Assembly: GCA_020024555.1 (NCBI GenBank)
Contig: JAHHTQ010000023.1
Span: 1 to 34,551, forward strand
Origin: Angelakisella sp.
GTDB lineage: Bacteria; Bacillota; Clostridia; Oscillospirales; Ruminococcaceae
Length of the DNA stretch: 34,551 nt
Reading direction: 5' to 3'
This document shows, in pieces, positions 1 through 7,003 of the stretch. The translations under genes and the position numbers were made by a program. The notes under the pieces are model-generated. The model saw only the letters and a list, made by a program, of their open reading frames with translations, did not search any database and had not been told where the DNA came from. Each line of letters starts with the position of its first letter. Positions within the stretch are counted from its first letter, which is position 1.

Positions 1-51
1 TACCATTTGCTTTTTAAAATCATCACTGTATTGTCTTCTTTCTCGTGCCAT
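1..51 (-). pseudogene. IS3-family transposase OrfA, N-terminal fragment at window edge
   Basis: Read on the minus strand from an ATG at 51, the sequence gives MARERRQYSDDFKKQMV, the typical start of the small helix-turn-helix OrfA of IS3-family elements, which binds the element ends. Only 17 codons lie inside the window, so it cannot be said whether the gene is intact. An IS3-type terminal repeat lies upstream (94-129), at the expected distance for the 5' end of the element, so the element runs leftward out of the window. Confidence 0.7.
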
Positions 52-93
52 TTTATACTACCTCTTTCTATTTTATATTTCTTTTTTTATTCT

Positions 94-129
94 AACTGTT
101 CTCTTCTGAATTGTCCAATTTAGTATAAC
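94..129 (-). repeat. IS3-type terminal inverted repeat
   Basis: The plus strand reads aactgttctctt, then gaattgtccaattta. The same arrangement recurs at 28377-28405 and, inverted, at 16496-16524, with only a few changes in the middle. It sits just upstream of the OrfA start at 51, so it is the 5' terminus of the left-edge element. The outer limit is uncertain because no target duplication can be seen with the other end outside the window. Confidence 0.6.
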
Positions 130-158
130 CTATCCACTCTTTGATAAAATAATGTCAA

Positions 159-207
159 AAGCCAAACTTTCCACTCAATTTTTGAGTTTAAAGCTTGGCT
201 TATTTTT
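159..207. terminator. Hairpin with T-rich tail, possible terminator
   Basis: The arms AAGCCAA (159-165) and TTGGCTT (195-201) pair. Pairing continues inward through CTTT/AAAG and ACTC/GAGT around a T-rich loop, and TATTTTTAT follows on the plus side. It lies between the insertion-sequence end and the promoter of the PTS regulator. It could terminate transcription entering from the left and so insulate the sugar operon. No gene that it would serve lies inside the window. Confidence 0.4.
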
Positions 208-326
208 ATCTCTTTATTCTTCTGTCATCTCTCCACACCCAATGTCATCTGTCAAAATGGCATTTTTTGAGGGTTTGGGATTTTGTTGTATAGTGGAAAT
301 ACTTATACATATAAGTGACTGATTTA

Positions 327-355
327 TTGACATTAGGAGTATATGTTGATATATT
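327..355 (+). promoter_or_regulatory. Sigma-A-type promoter of the PTS/transketolase operon
   Basis: TTGACA at 327-332 and TATATT at 350-355 are separated by exactly 17 bases, which is close to consensus for the housekeeping sigma factor. It lies about 100 bases upstream of the ATG at 453 and points into the PRD regulator gene. The leader between them is AT-rich, and I see no clear RAT antiterminator hairpin in it. Confidence 0.55.
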
Positions 356-452
356 TTCCACTAAAAAAAGTATACATAGAGGAAAAAATATGTATTGAAT
401 TATAAATATAGTGGATATACAATATAATCATAGCTACTGAAAGGATTATGTA

Positions 453-2378
453 ATGCGTGAAACAAGAATAAAAAAAATACTTGATATATTGACCGATGAT
501 ATGCAATACCATACTTCGATTGAAATAGCAAAAAAGCTTAATTGCAGCTCAAGAACTGTACGTGATGAAATTAAGGAATTTAATACGATTATAAATGACT
601 ATGGCGCAGTTATAATCATTGTTTCACATAAGGGCTGTATTTTTAAGATTACAGACAGTGAAAAGTTTGAGTTTTTTTTAAAGGATAAATGGTGCAACTA
701 TGCCTTTACTACAGATAGCTATAATGATCCAAAGCTTAGAGAACTATACATTCTAAAATGCTTGGTATTTTCGTATAATTATATAAAGGTTGACGATATA
801 TGCTCTCAGCTGTTTATTAGTAGGTCGCAGTTTTCAAAGGATATACAGTCTGTAAAAAAAATACTGATTGAGTATGAGCTGGAGCTTGAAAACAAGCCGT
901 ATAAGGGATTGAGGCTAGTAGGACAAGAGCTTAATAAAAGACTTTTGATAGCAGACTATCTATATAAAAACAGCACCTTCGACAGTGAATTTTTAGATTT
1001 ATCAAATGAAGAAAATAAGGATACGCTAGATAAGATAAAGCAGATAGTTTTGGATAGTTTTTTTGATTATAAGTACAATATAACCGATTTAACACTGAAA
1101 AATTTGGTTATACACCTATTCATAGCCATAAAGCGAATGCAGACAAATAACCAGATGACAGTTAGTACAAGTGACCTTACGGCGATTCAGGAAAAATATG
1201 AATATAAAATTGCAACCGAGATTACCGAAAGACTCGCAAAGTTGTTTAATATTCATATTCCGGAGATGGAAATTGCGTATACTGCGATGCATCTACTTGG
1301 TAAAAAGGCAAGCAATGTATTAGGCAGTGAAAGTATTCCGGTTGAGGTAGAAACACTTGTAGAAAGTATGTTACAAGTGATAAAGGACAATATGAGTATT
1401 GATCTGACAAAAGATATAGACCTTAGAATATCACTGGGGTTGCACCTTGTACCTCTTATAGAGCGTATAAAATACAGGCTAAAACTGTCAAATCCCATAC
1501 TAAAAGAGATAAAGCAAGACGTAATAGGCTTTTATGCGGCAATTATAGCTACGAATGTACTTAATGAAAGGTACGGTCTTACAGTTTCCGAAGATGAAAT
1601 AGGCTATATTGCGCTACATATAAGCGTTGCTATTGCAAGGATAAACAAAAACATAAACAAAAAGGATATTTTGGTTATATGCGGCTCTGGTATAGGTACT
1701 GCAAATATGATGAAGTACAAGCTTATAAGAGAGTTTGAGCCACATATAAATAAAATAGATACATGCGATTACATCTCATCACATAATATTGATTTTTTAA
1801 ATTATGATCTTATTTTGACAAGCATACCATTAAACAGAACAAGCTCAACACCAATTTTGAATGTTAATTTATTTTTAAATGATAAAGATATAGTAAATAT
1901 AAAGAGCTATATTGAAAATGACTTTGACAATAATAAAATTCAGTCTTTATTTTCACGTGAGCTATTCTTTGGTATGGCGAACTATTATACATACGACTCA
2001 TTGCTGAAATTTATGGCAGGAGAGATTAATGAACGAATTGCGCTAAATGGAGACTTGTATACATCAATGCAAAAAAGGGAAAAGCTTGCTTCTACAATAC
2101 TTGAAAATGGAATTGCTATTCCTCACCCAATGGTGTCGCTTACAAAAAGAACATTTATTACAGTCGCAATACCACAAAAGCCAATAAGGTCTGGTGATAA
2201 AACAGTAAGAATTGCATTGTTACTGAATATTAAGGATAACGAGGAATCAAAAACCATTGAGGACTTTTATCGTAAGCTTGGTGATTTTATAAACGATGAA
2301 AGTAAGATAAGTAAAGTGTTAAAAAATCCAAGCTATGATAATTTTATCAAGATATTTATAGGTCAGGAGAAAGAGTAA
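453..2378 (+). CDS. PRD-domain transcriptional activator of a PTS operon (LicR/MtlR type)
   Basis: This is a 641-residue multidomain regulator. Residues about 5-60 form a helix-turn-helix (TSIEIAKKLNCSSRTVRDEI) and about 100-150 a second, Mga-like one. Two PRD domains follow, with phosphorylatable histidines at about H221 and H280 (PRD1) and H331 and H389 (PRD2). An EIIB-like domain has its cysteine at about C410 (ICGSGIGT), and a C-terminal EIIA domain has IPHP at about H558. In this family, phosphorylation by HPr and by the cognate EIIB couples transcription to sugar supply. The ATG at 453 is preceded by AAAGGA. The stop is one base from the next start, so it is the first gene of the operon and probably regulates it. 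The inducing sugar cannot be read from the sequence. Confidence 0.92.
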   Translation: MRETRIKKILDILTDDMQYHTSIEIAKKLNCSSRTVRDEIKEFNTIINDYGAVIIIVSHKGCIFKITDSEKFEFFLKDKWCNYAFTTDSYNDPKLRELYILKCLVFSYNYIKVDDICSQLFISRSQFSKDIQSVKKILIEYELELENKPYKGLRLVGQELNKRLLIADYLYKNSTFDSEFLDLSNEENKDTLDKIKQIVLDSFFDYKYNITDLTLKNLVIHLFIAIKRMQTNNQMTVSTSDLTAIQEKYEYKIATEITERLAKLFNIHIPEMEIAYTAMHLLGKKASNVLGSESIPVEVETLVESMLQVIKDNMSIDLTKDIDLRISLGLHLVPLIERIKYRLKLSNPILKEIKQDVIGFYAAIIATNVLNERYGLTVSEDEIGYIALHISVAIARINKNINKKDILVICGSGIGTANMMKYKLIREFEPHINKIDTCDYISSHNIDFLNYDLILTSIPLNRTSSTPILNVNLFLNDKDIVNIKSYIENDFDNNKIQSLFSRELFFGMANYYTYDSLLKFMAGEINERIALNGDLYTSMQKREKLASTILENGIAIPHPMVSLTKRTFITVAIPQKPIRSGDKTVRIALLLNIKDNEESKTIEDFYRKLGDFINDESKISKVLKNPSYDNFIKIFIGQEKE

Positions 2379-2379
2379 T

Positions 2380-2835
2380 ATGGAGTACGCAGAAAATATT
2401 TTTAACGAAGTAAATGTACAGATAATTGATGAAATAGCAAGCTGGAAAGATGCCATAAGGGTATGCGCGCAGCCACTGCTTGACAATGACTATATAGTTA
2501 AAGATTATATTGATGTTATGATAAACGTAGCAGAGGAGCTAGGTCCTTTCTTCGACTTTGGTAAGGGTGTGGCGCTTCCGCACTCTAGACCTGAAAATGG
2601 CGTAAAAAAGAAGGGCGTATCACTTTTAAAGGTAAATAAGCCAGTATATCTGCTCGATTTACAGGAGCACCCCATAGAGATTTTTATAGTTCTTGCGGCA
2701 GAGGACAATTCTACACATCTTGATATACTGGGACTGTTGGCGGATACATTAATTGATGATGATAAGGTAGAGGCTATTAAAAAAGCAACTACCAAAAAAG
2801 AAATAATAAATATATTTAAAAAGGAGACTGAGTAA
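2380..2835 (+). CDS. PTS sugar transporter subunit IIA (mannitol/fructose/ascorbate EIIA fold)
   Basis: This 151-residue cytoplasmic phosphocarrier takes phosphate from HPr and passes it to EIIB. The active-site region GKGVALPHSRP places the phosphorylated histidine at H68. Its length matches stand-alone EIIA proteins of the UlaC/FruA type. It starts one base after the regulator stop, with AGGAG about ten bases upstream, and is followed directly by the IIB gene. This fits the IIA partner of the UlaA-type permease encoded at 3128. Confidence 0.92.
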   Translation: MEYAENIFNEVNVQIIDEIASWKDAIRVCAQPLLDNDYIVKDYIDVMINVAEELGPFFDFGKGVALPHSRPENGVKKKGVSLLKVNKPVYLLDLQEHPIEIFIVLAAEDNSTHLDILGLLADTLIDDDKVEAIKKATTKKEIINIFKKETE

Positions 2836-2836
2836 A

Positions 2837-3124
2837 ATGAAATTTTTGGCAGTGTGTGGATCAGGACTAGGCTCTAGTTTTATGGTACAAATGAACATAG
2901 AAAAAGTCCTAAAAGAACTTGGAGTATCGAACGTTGAAGTTGAACACTCCGACATCAGCAGTGCTTCAAATGCAGATGCTGATGTAATATTTATGGCAAA
3001 TGACATAGCGGAAAACATATCAGTTAACTGTAAGAGCGTAATACTTAACAGCATTATTGATATGAATGAGCTGAGAGAGAAGGTAACAACTCTGTGTAAT
3101 GAGCTTGGATTGGAGGTAAAATAA
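2837..3124 (+). CDS. PTS sugar transporter subunit IIB (lactose/cellobiose-like, UlaB type)
   Basis: This 95-residue protein begins MKFLAVCGSGLGSS. C7 sits in the P-loop-like CGSGLGSS motif and is the expected phosphocysteine that passes phosphate to the incoming sugar. The size and motif are those of UlaB/SgaB EIIB proteins that partner UlaA/SgaT permeases. AAAAGGAG precedes the ATG. It lies between the IIA and IIC genes with gaps of one and three bases, so the three subunits are almost certainly co-translated. Confidence 0.92.
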   Translation: MKFLAVCGSGLGSSFMVQMNIEKVLKELGVSNVEVEHSDISSASNADADVIFMANDIAENISVNCKSVILNSIIDMNELREKVTTLCNELGLEVK

Positions 3125-3127
3125 GTT

Positions 3128-4492
3128 ATGAAAACTTTCCTAAACGTATTACTTGATATTGCAAAAACCCCTGCGTTTCTGGTATCATTATTGGCGTTGG
3201 TAGGACTGCTAATGCAAAGGAAATCAGCGGCAGATACAGTAAAGGGAACAATAAAGACATTTGTGGGCTTTCTTGTCTTGTCAGCTGGCGCAGGTGTGGT
3301 TTCAGGCTCGCTTGAACCATTTGGAGGAATGTTTGAGGCTGCGTTTAACGTAAAAGGCGTTGTGCCAAATAACGAAGCGATAGTATCAATGGCTCTTCAG
3401 GAATTTGGTACAGCTACAGCGCTTATTATGTTCTTCGGTATGTTTGCAAATATACTTATTGCGCGATTTACAAAGCTAAAACACATATTCCTAACAGGTC
3501 ACCATACGCTATATATGGCTTGTATGTTTGCAGTTATATTTACAGTAGCAGGCTTTAAAAACATAGGACTTATAGTAGTAGGCGCGCTTGCGCTAGGCGC
3601 TGCTATGTCGTTCTCACCATTTTTGCTACAACCATTTATGAGAACTATGACAGGTAATGACGGAGTTGGTCTGGGTCATTTCAGCAGCTTTGGCTATTGG
3701 ATTTCAGGTCTTATAGGTAAGGCTGTTCGTGGTAAAAAGGAAAAGGTTGTTTCAACAGAGGATATAAAGTTTCCAAAGGGACTATCATTTCTAAGAGATT
3801 CAACAGTTTCAATAGCAATAACAATGATGATTATATACGTAGTAGTTGCAATATTTGCAGGTCCTGCTTATGTTGCGCAAAACTATCCCGGCAATGGTAA
3901 CTTTATTATATTCGCTCTTACAAAAGGCGGTGAATTTGCTGCCGGCGTATATGTAATATTACAGGGCGTACGTCTGATTCTTAATGAAATTGTTCCTGCT
4001 TTTAAGGGTATCTCCGAAAAGCTTGTTCCAAATGCAATACCGGCTCTTGACTGCCCAATAGTTTATACATTTGCTCCAAATGCTGTTCTAATAGGCTTCT
4101 TTTCAAGTTTTGTAGGCGGTATAGTAAGTATGATAGCTATGGGACTTATGGGTACGGTTGTTATTCTTCCCGGAGTTGTTCCACACTTCTTCTGTGGCGC
4201 CACAGCAGGCGTATTCGGTAATGCAGAGGGCGGACTAAAAGGCAGTATACTAGGCGCGTTTGCACAGGGTATACTAATAAGTTTCCTACCTGTGTTCCTA
4301 ATGCCAGTCCTTGGTAACCTGGGCTTTGCAAACTCAACATTCTCCGATGCAGACTTCGGTGTATACGGCATACTGTTCGGAACACTTGCCAACAAGGGAG
4401 CTCAGCTTGCAGTTATAATAGGTTTGGTTGTAGTTTATGCTCTAATAATAGGCTACTCAATACTAAAAAAGGAGAAAAAAGTAAAGGCATAG
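3128..4492 (+). CDS. PTS sugar transporter subunit IIC, UlaA/SgaT (ascorbate-type) family
   Basis: This 454-residue polytopic membrane protein is close in length to E. coli UlaA. It has many hydrophobic segments, for example TPAFLVSLLALVGLLM near the N-terminus and LAVIIGLVVVYALIIGYSIL near the C-terminus, and the Gly-rich and Pro-rich loops of the family (FSPFLLQPFMRTMTGNDGVG, ALDCPIVYTFAPNAVLIGFF). It moves and phosphorylates the sugar together with the IIA and IIB subunits. Many Clostridia members are annotated as ascorbate transporters, but no ulaG-like lactonase or epimerase gene is present here. The neighbouring two-subunit transketolase suggests a ketose or branched-sugar substrate instead. 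That is inference from context. Confidence 0.88.
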   Translation: MKTFLNVLLDIAKTPAFLVSLLALVGLLMQRKSAADTVKGTIKTFVGFLVLSAGAGVVSGSLEPFGGMFEAAFNVKGVVPNNEAIVSMALQEFGTATALIMFFGMFANILIARFTKLKHIFLTGHHTLYMACMFAVIFTVAGFKNIGLIVVGALALGAAMSFSPFLLQPFMRTMTGNDGVGLGHFSSFGYWISGLIGKAVRGKKEKVVSTEDIKFPKGLSFLRDSTVSIAITMMIIYVVVAIFAGPAYVAQNYPGNGNFIIFALTKGGEFAAGVYVILQGVRLILNEIVPAFKGISEKLVPNAIPALDCPIVYTFAPNAVLIGFFSSFVGGIVSMIAMGLMGTVVILPGVVPHFFCGATAGVFGNAEGGLKGSILGAFAQGILISFLPVFLMPVLGNLGFANSTFSDADFGVYGILFGTLANKGAQLAVIIGLVVVYALIIGYSILKKEKKVKA

Positions 4493-4555
4493 TATCTAAT
4501 AAGAATACGCAGTGTAATAATATTGCCTTCTTAATTTTTGCTAATATATCATAAG

Positions 4556-4590
4556 ATTAGAGGGATGTATACTATACACCCTCTAATTTT
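4556..4590 (+). terminator. Intra-operon hairpin between PTS IIC and transketolase genes
   Basis: ATTAGAGGG-A-TGTATA pairs with TATACACCCTCTAAT, with one bulged A, and is followed by TTTTATATAATTTTAT. It lies 64 bases after the IIC stop and about 30 bases before the transketolase ribosome site. It looks like a partial terminator, or an mRNA-processing or stabilising hairpin, that could make transketolase less abundant than the transporter. Confidence 0.6.
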
Positions 4591-4621
4591 ATATAATTTT
4601 ATAATTTTAAAGGAGAAAATA

Positions 4622-5464
4622 ATGAGTAGAGATTTACAAAGTACAGCTGATTTAATCAGATACTATACACTAAAAGAGCTTAATCATATAGGCTATGGAC
4701 ACTTTGGCGGAGCACTTTCGATTGTTGAGGCGCTGGCAGTACTATATGGCGACGAAATGAGGTATGACCCCAAAAACCCAAAATCACAGGATAGAGATTA
4801 CTTTGTGCTGTCAAAGGGACACGCAGGACCGGCGTATTATTCGGCTCTGGCAGTAAGTGGCTTTTTCCCCATAGAAAAACTATACACGCTAAATGCAAAC
4901 GGGACCAATTTGCCATCTCACCCGGACAGACTAAGAGTGGAAGGTGTCGATATGACAACAGGTTCATTAGGACAGGGTATATCAGCCGCCGCAGGTATGG
5001 CATATTACTTAAAGAGCAAAAATATGCCAAACAGAGTTTACTGTATTCTTGGTGACGGCGAACTAAACGAGGGGGAGTGTTGGGAAGCGTTTATGTTTAT
5101 AGCGCACAATAATCTGACAAACCTTATAGTTATGGTTGATGATAACAAAAAACAGTTGGACGGATATACTACAGAGGTTTGCAATATGTTTAGTTTGGAA
5201 CAAAAGTTTATGGCATTTAATTTTAATGTTGCAGTTGCAAAGGGAAATGATGTAAACAGCATAAAGAGTTGTATTGACAACGCAAGGCAGTGCGCCGAAA
5301 AGCCGAGCTGTATAATCCTAGATACAGTAAAGGGAGCAGGAGTAGACTATGTTGCCAATATGACATCAAACCATCATATACGACTTGATGATAATGGTAA
5401 AAAATCCATTGAGAATGAAATTAATATTCTTGAGCAAAAGTTAAAAGAAGGAGGACTACTGTAA
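4622..5464 (+). CDS. Transketolase, N-terminal (thiamine diphosphate-binding) subunit
   Basis: This is the 280-residue first half of a split transketolase. The ThDP/Mg site is GDGELNEGE (about 144-152) with N downstream, and conserved histidines lie in GYGHFGG (H27), SKGHAGP (H67) and LPSHPD (about H100). The frame is open from an ATG at 4538, but AAAGGAG sits just before the ATG at 4622 and the protein aligns with the family only from there, so I chose 4622. It acts with the next gene product to transfer a two-carbon ketol unit between sugar phosphates. Linkage to a PTS suggests it processes the imported phosphosugar. A known parallel is the two-subunit apulose-4-phosphate transketolase, but identity with it cannot be claimed from sequence alone. 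Confidence 0.9.
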   Translation: MSRDLQSTADLIRYYTLKELNHIGYGHFGGALSIVEALAVLYGDEMRYDPKNPKSQDRDYFVLSKGHAGPAYYSALAVSGFFPIEKLYTLNANGTNLPSHPDRLRVEGVDMTTGSLGQGISAAAGMAYYLKSKNMPNRVYCILGDGELNEGECWEAFMFIAHNNLTNLIVMVDDNKKQLDGYTTEVCNMFSLEQKFMAFNFNVAVAKGNDVNSIKSCIDNARQCAEKPSCIILDTVKGAGVDYVANMTSNHHIRLDDNGKKSIENEINILEQKLKEGGLL

Positions 5465-5465
5465 T

Positions 5466-6407
5466 ATGTATTCTGATATAGAGATGAGAGAGGCATACGC
5501 AAAAACAGTTGAACAACTATACAAAAATGATTCAAATGTATTTGCTTTGGAAGCAGATTTAAGCTCATCAATGTCAACATCAAAATTAAAGGATATTATG
5601 CACGAAAACTATGTTAATGTTGGCATAATGGAAGCTAATATGATAGGTGTTGCGGCAGGAATCAGCTGTGTGGGAGGCTACTGCTTTGTACATTCCTTTG
5701 GACAGTTTCTTGCCAGACGCGCCATGGATCAGATATTTATCTCTTTGGGGTATGCAGACCTAAGGGCGTGCTTAGTAGGCTCAGATGCAGGCGTAACCGC
5801 AGAGCATAACGGTGGCACACACATGACATTTGAAGATATGGGTATATTGAGAGCGCTACCTAATATAGAAATATACGATGTGTGTGATTCGGTACAGTTT
5901 CACAATGTTTTAAACGATGCGTATAAAAATAGAAAGCTTGTGTATGTAAGAACATTCAGAAAAAAACAGCCAAAAGAAATATACAGTGAGGACAGTAGCT
6001 TTATAAACAGTGGCGCGAATATATTAAGAGAGGGTAAGGATATTACAATAGCTGCCTGTGGTATTGAGGTAAATGAGGCGTTAAAAGCGGCAGATATACT
6101 AAGCGAAAATGGAATAAGCGCCGAGGTTATAGATGTATACAGAATAAAGCCGTTAAATGAGGAACTAATTCTAAATTCTGTAAAAAAGACAGGTAGAATA
6201 GTAACATGTGAAAATCATTCTGTCGAAAATGGATTGGGCTCTGCTATTGCAGAGGTACTTGGTGAAAAATATCCAGTGCAAATGTATAGAATAGGCGTAA
6301 GAAACTACTACGGTCAGGTTGGAAACGTTGATTACCTAATGCAGCAGTATAAGATTACAGCAGAGGATATTGCCAAAAAAGCAGATAAGCTTATAAAAAA
6401 CAAATAA
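5466..6407 (+). CDS. Transketolase, C-terminal (pyrimidine-binding) subunit
   Basis: This 313-residue protein covers the pyrimidine-binding and C-terminal domains of a split transketolase. The segment VGIMEANMIGVAAG holds the glutamate that activates the thiamine aminopyrimidine. HNGGTHMTFEDMGILRALPN is typical of the family, and the C-terminal domain has VIDVYRIKPLN and TCENHSVENGLGSAIAEVL. It starts one base after the first subunit stops, preceded by a GGAGGA-rich ribosome site, so both are made together. It is the last gene of the sugar operon and is followed by a terminator at 6443. Confidence 0.9.
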   Translation: MYSDIEMREAYAKTVEQLYKNDSNVFALEADLSSSMSTSKLKDIMHENYVNVGIMEANMIGVAAGISCVGGYCFVHSFGQFLARRAMDQIFISLGYADLRACLVGSDAGVTAEHNGGTHMTFEDMGILRALPNIEIYDVCDSVQFHNVLNDAYKNRKLVYVRTFRKKQPKEIYSEDSSFINSGANILREGKDITIAACGIEVNEALKAADILSENGISAEVIDVYRIKPLNEELILNSVKKTGRIVTCENHSVENGLGSAIAEVLGEKYPVQMYRIGVRNYYGQVGNVDYLMQQYKITAEDIAKKADKLIKNK

Positions 6408-6442
6408 TTATCTAATAAAAAAATAAGATACCAAATATTTAT

Positions 6443-6485
6443 ATGCACATATAAAGGTTAAATACTTTTGTATGTGCGTTTTTTG
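6443..6485 (+). terminator. Rho-independent terminator of the PTS/transketolase operon
   Basis: GCACATATAAAGG pairs imperfectly with ACTTTTGTATGTGC, followed by GTTTTTTG. It lies about 35 bases after the transketolase stop and ends the plus-strand operon. Confidence 0.7.
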
Positions 6486-6532
6486 CTATACAAAAAACCA
6501 CTAGAAAAATGGTCAAGAAAATGCAGAGTAAA

Positions 6533-6598
6533 TTATAAAAAAGTCTTTTCTGCCTGAAAAGGCGTTAGCCCGTTGTTATGGGAATGTGGTCTGAAAAA
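6533..6598 (-). pseudogene. C-terminal tail of an IS3-family transposase
   Basis: On the minus strand this reads FFRPHSHNNGLTPFQAEKTF and then L and a stop at 6533. This matches the RPHxxxGGLTPxxAE end of IS3-type OrfB proteins. Everything upstream of it has been replaced by an unrelated ABC ATPase fragment in another frame, so this is only a scar. Confidence 0.5.
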
Positions 6599-6753
6599 AT
6601 TACTTTCGGTTTATGTAGTAGCACCGCTATTATTTCAAGCTTCATTCTTTCCCCAAGAGAAAGTCTTCTAACCCGAATATACATAATATGCTTTACAGAC
6701 AGTAAGTCTGACAACATATCCACTGTTTCCTTGTAAGCCTTATCTTCAATTTT
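6589..6753 (-). pseudogene. Remnant of an ABC-2-type transporter ATP-binding protein
   Basis: The minus-strand frame from 6753 reads a stretch ending VRRLSLGERMKLEIIAVLLH and then KPKVIFSD. The first part contains the ABC signature (LSLGE). The last part is the Walker B run-in, normally followed by EPTIGLD, but the frame is lost there. About 55 codons are left. The following stretch to 7003 holds no ORF or structure I can support. Confidence 0.55.
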
Positions 6754-7003
6754 ATATATACATTACCATAACTGATTTTTTTGACCCATTATAATTGAAA
6801 ACCGTCGTTTGAACTCATTTTTTCGTTTTTGATATATGTCTATATTCTTTCGACATAAAAATTCTGCGCTTGTCAAATAAAAGTAGACATATAGTGGTTA
6901 TACCTGTGTCTATTTTTATCTTACTGCTTCATTCAAAGAGTAGCTATGCCTTATATATGAGTATATTGTAAATTGTTCCTTAAAATCATTTGCGCAAAGT
7001 TTT

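Noticed and set aside
3128..4492. Calling the PTS ascorbate-specific
   Set aside because: The family name alone supports it. No lactonase, decarboxylase or epimerase gene is present, and a transketolase is linked instead.
4538..4621. N-terminal extension of the first transketolase subunit
   Set aside because: The extension crosses the hairpin and has no ribosome site. AAAGGAG and family alignment favour the ATG at 4622.
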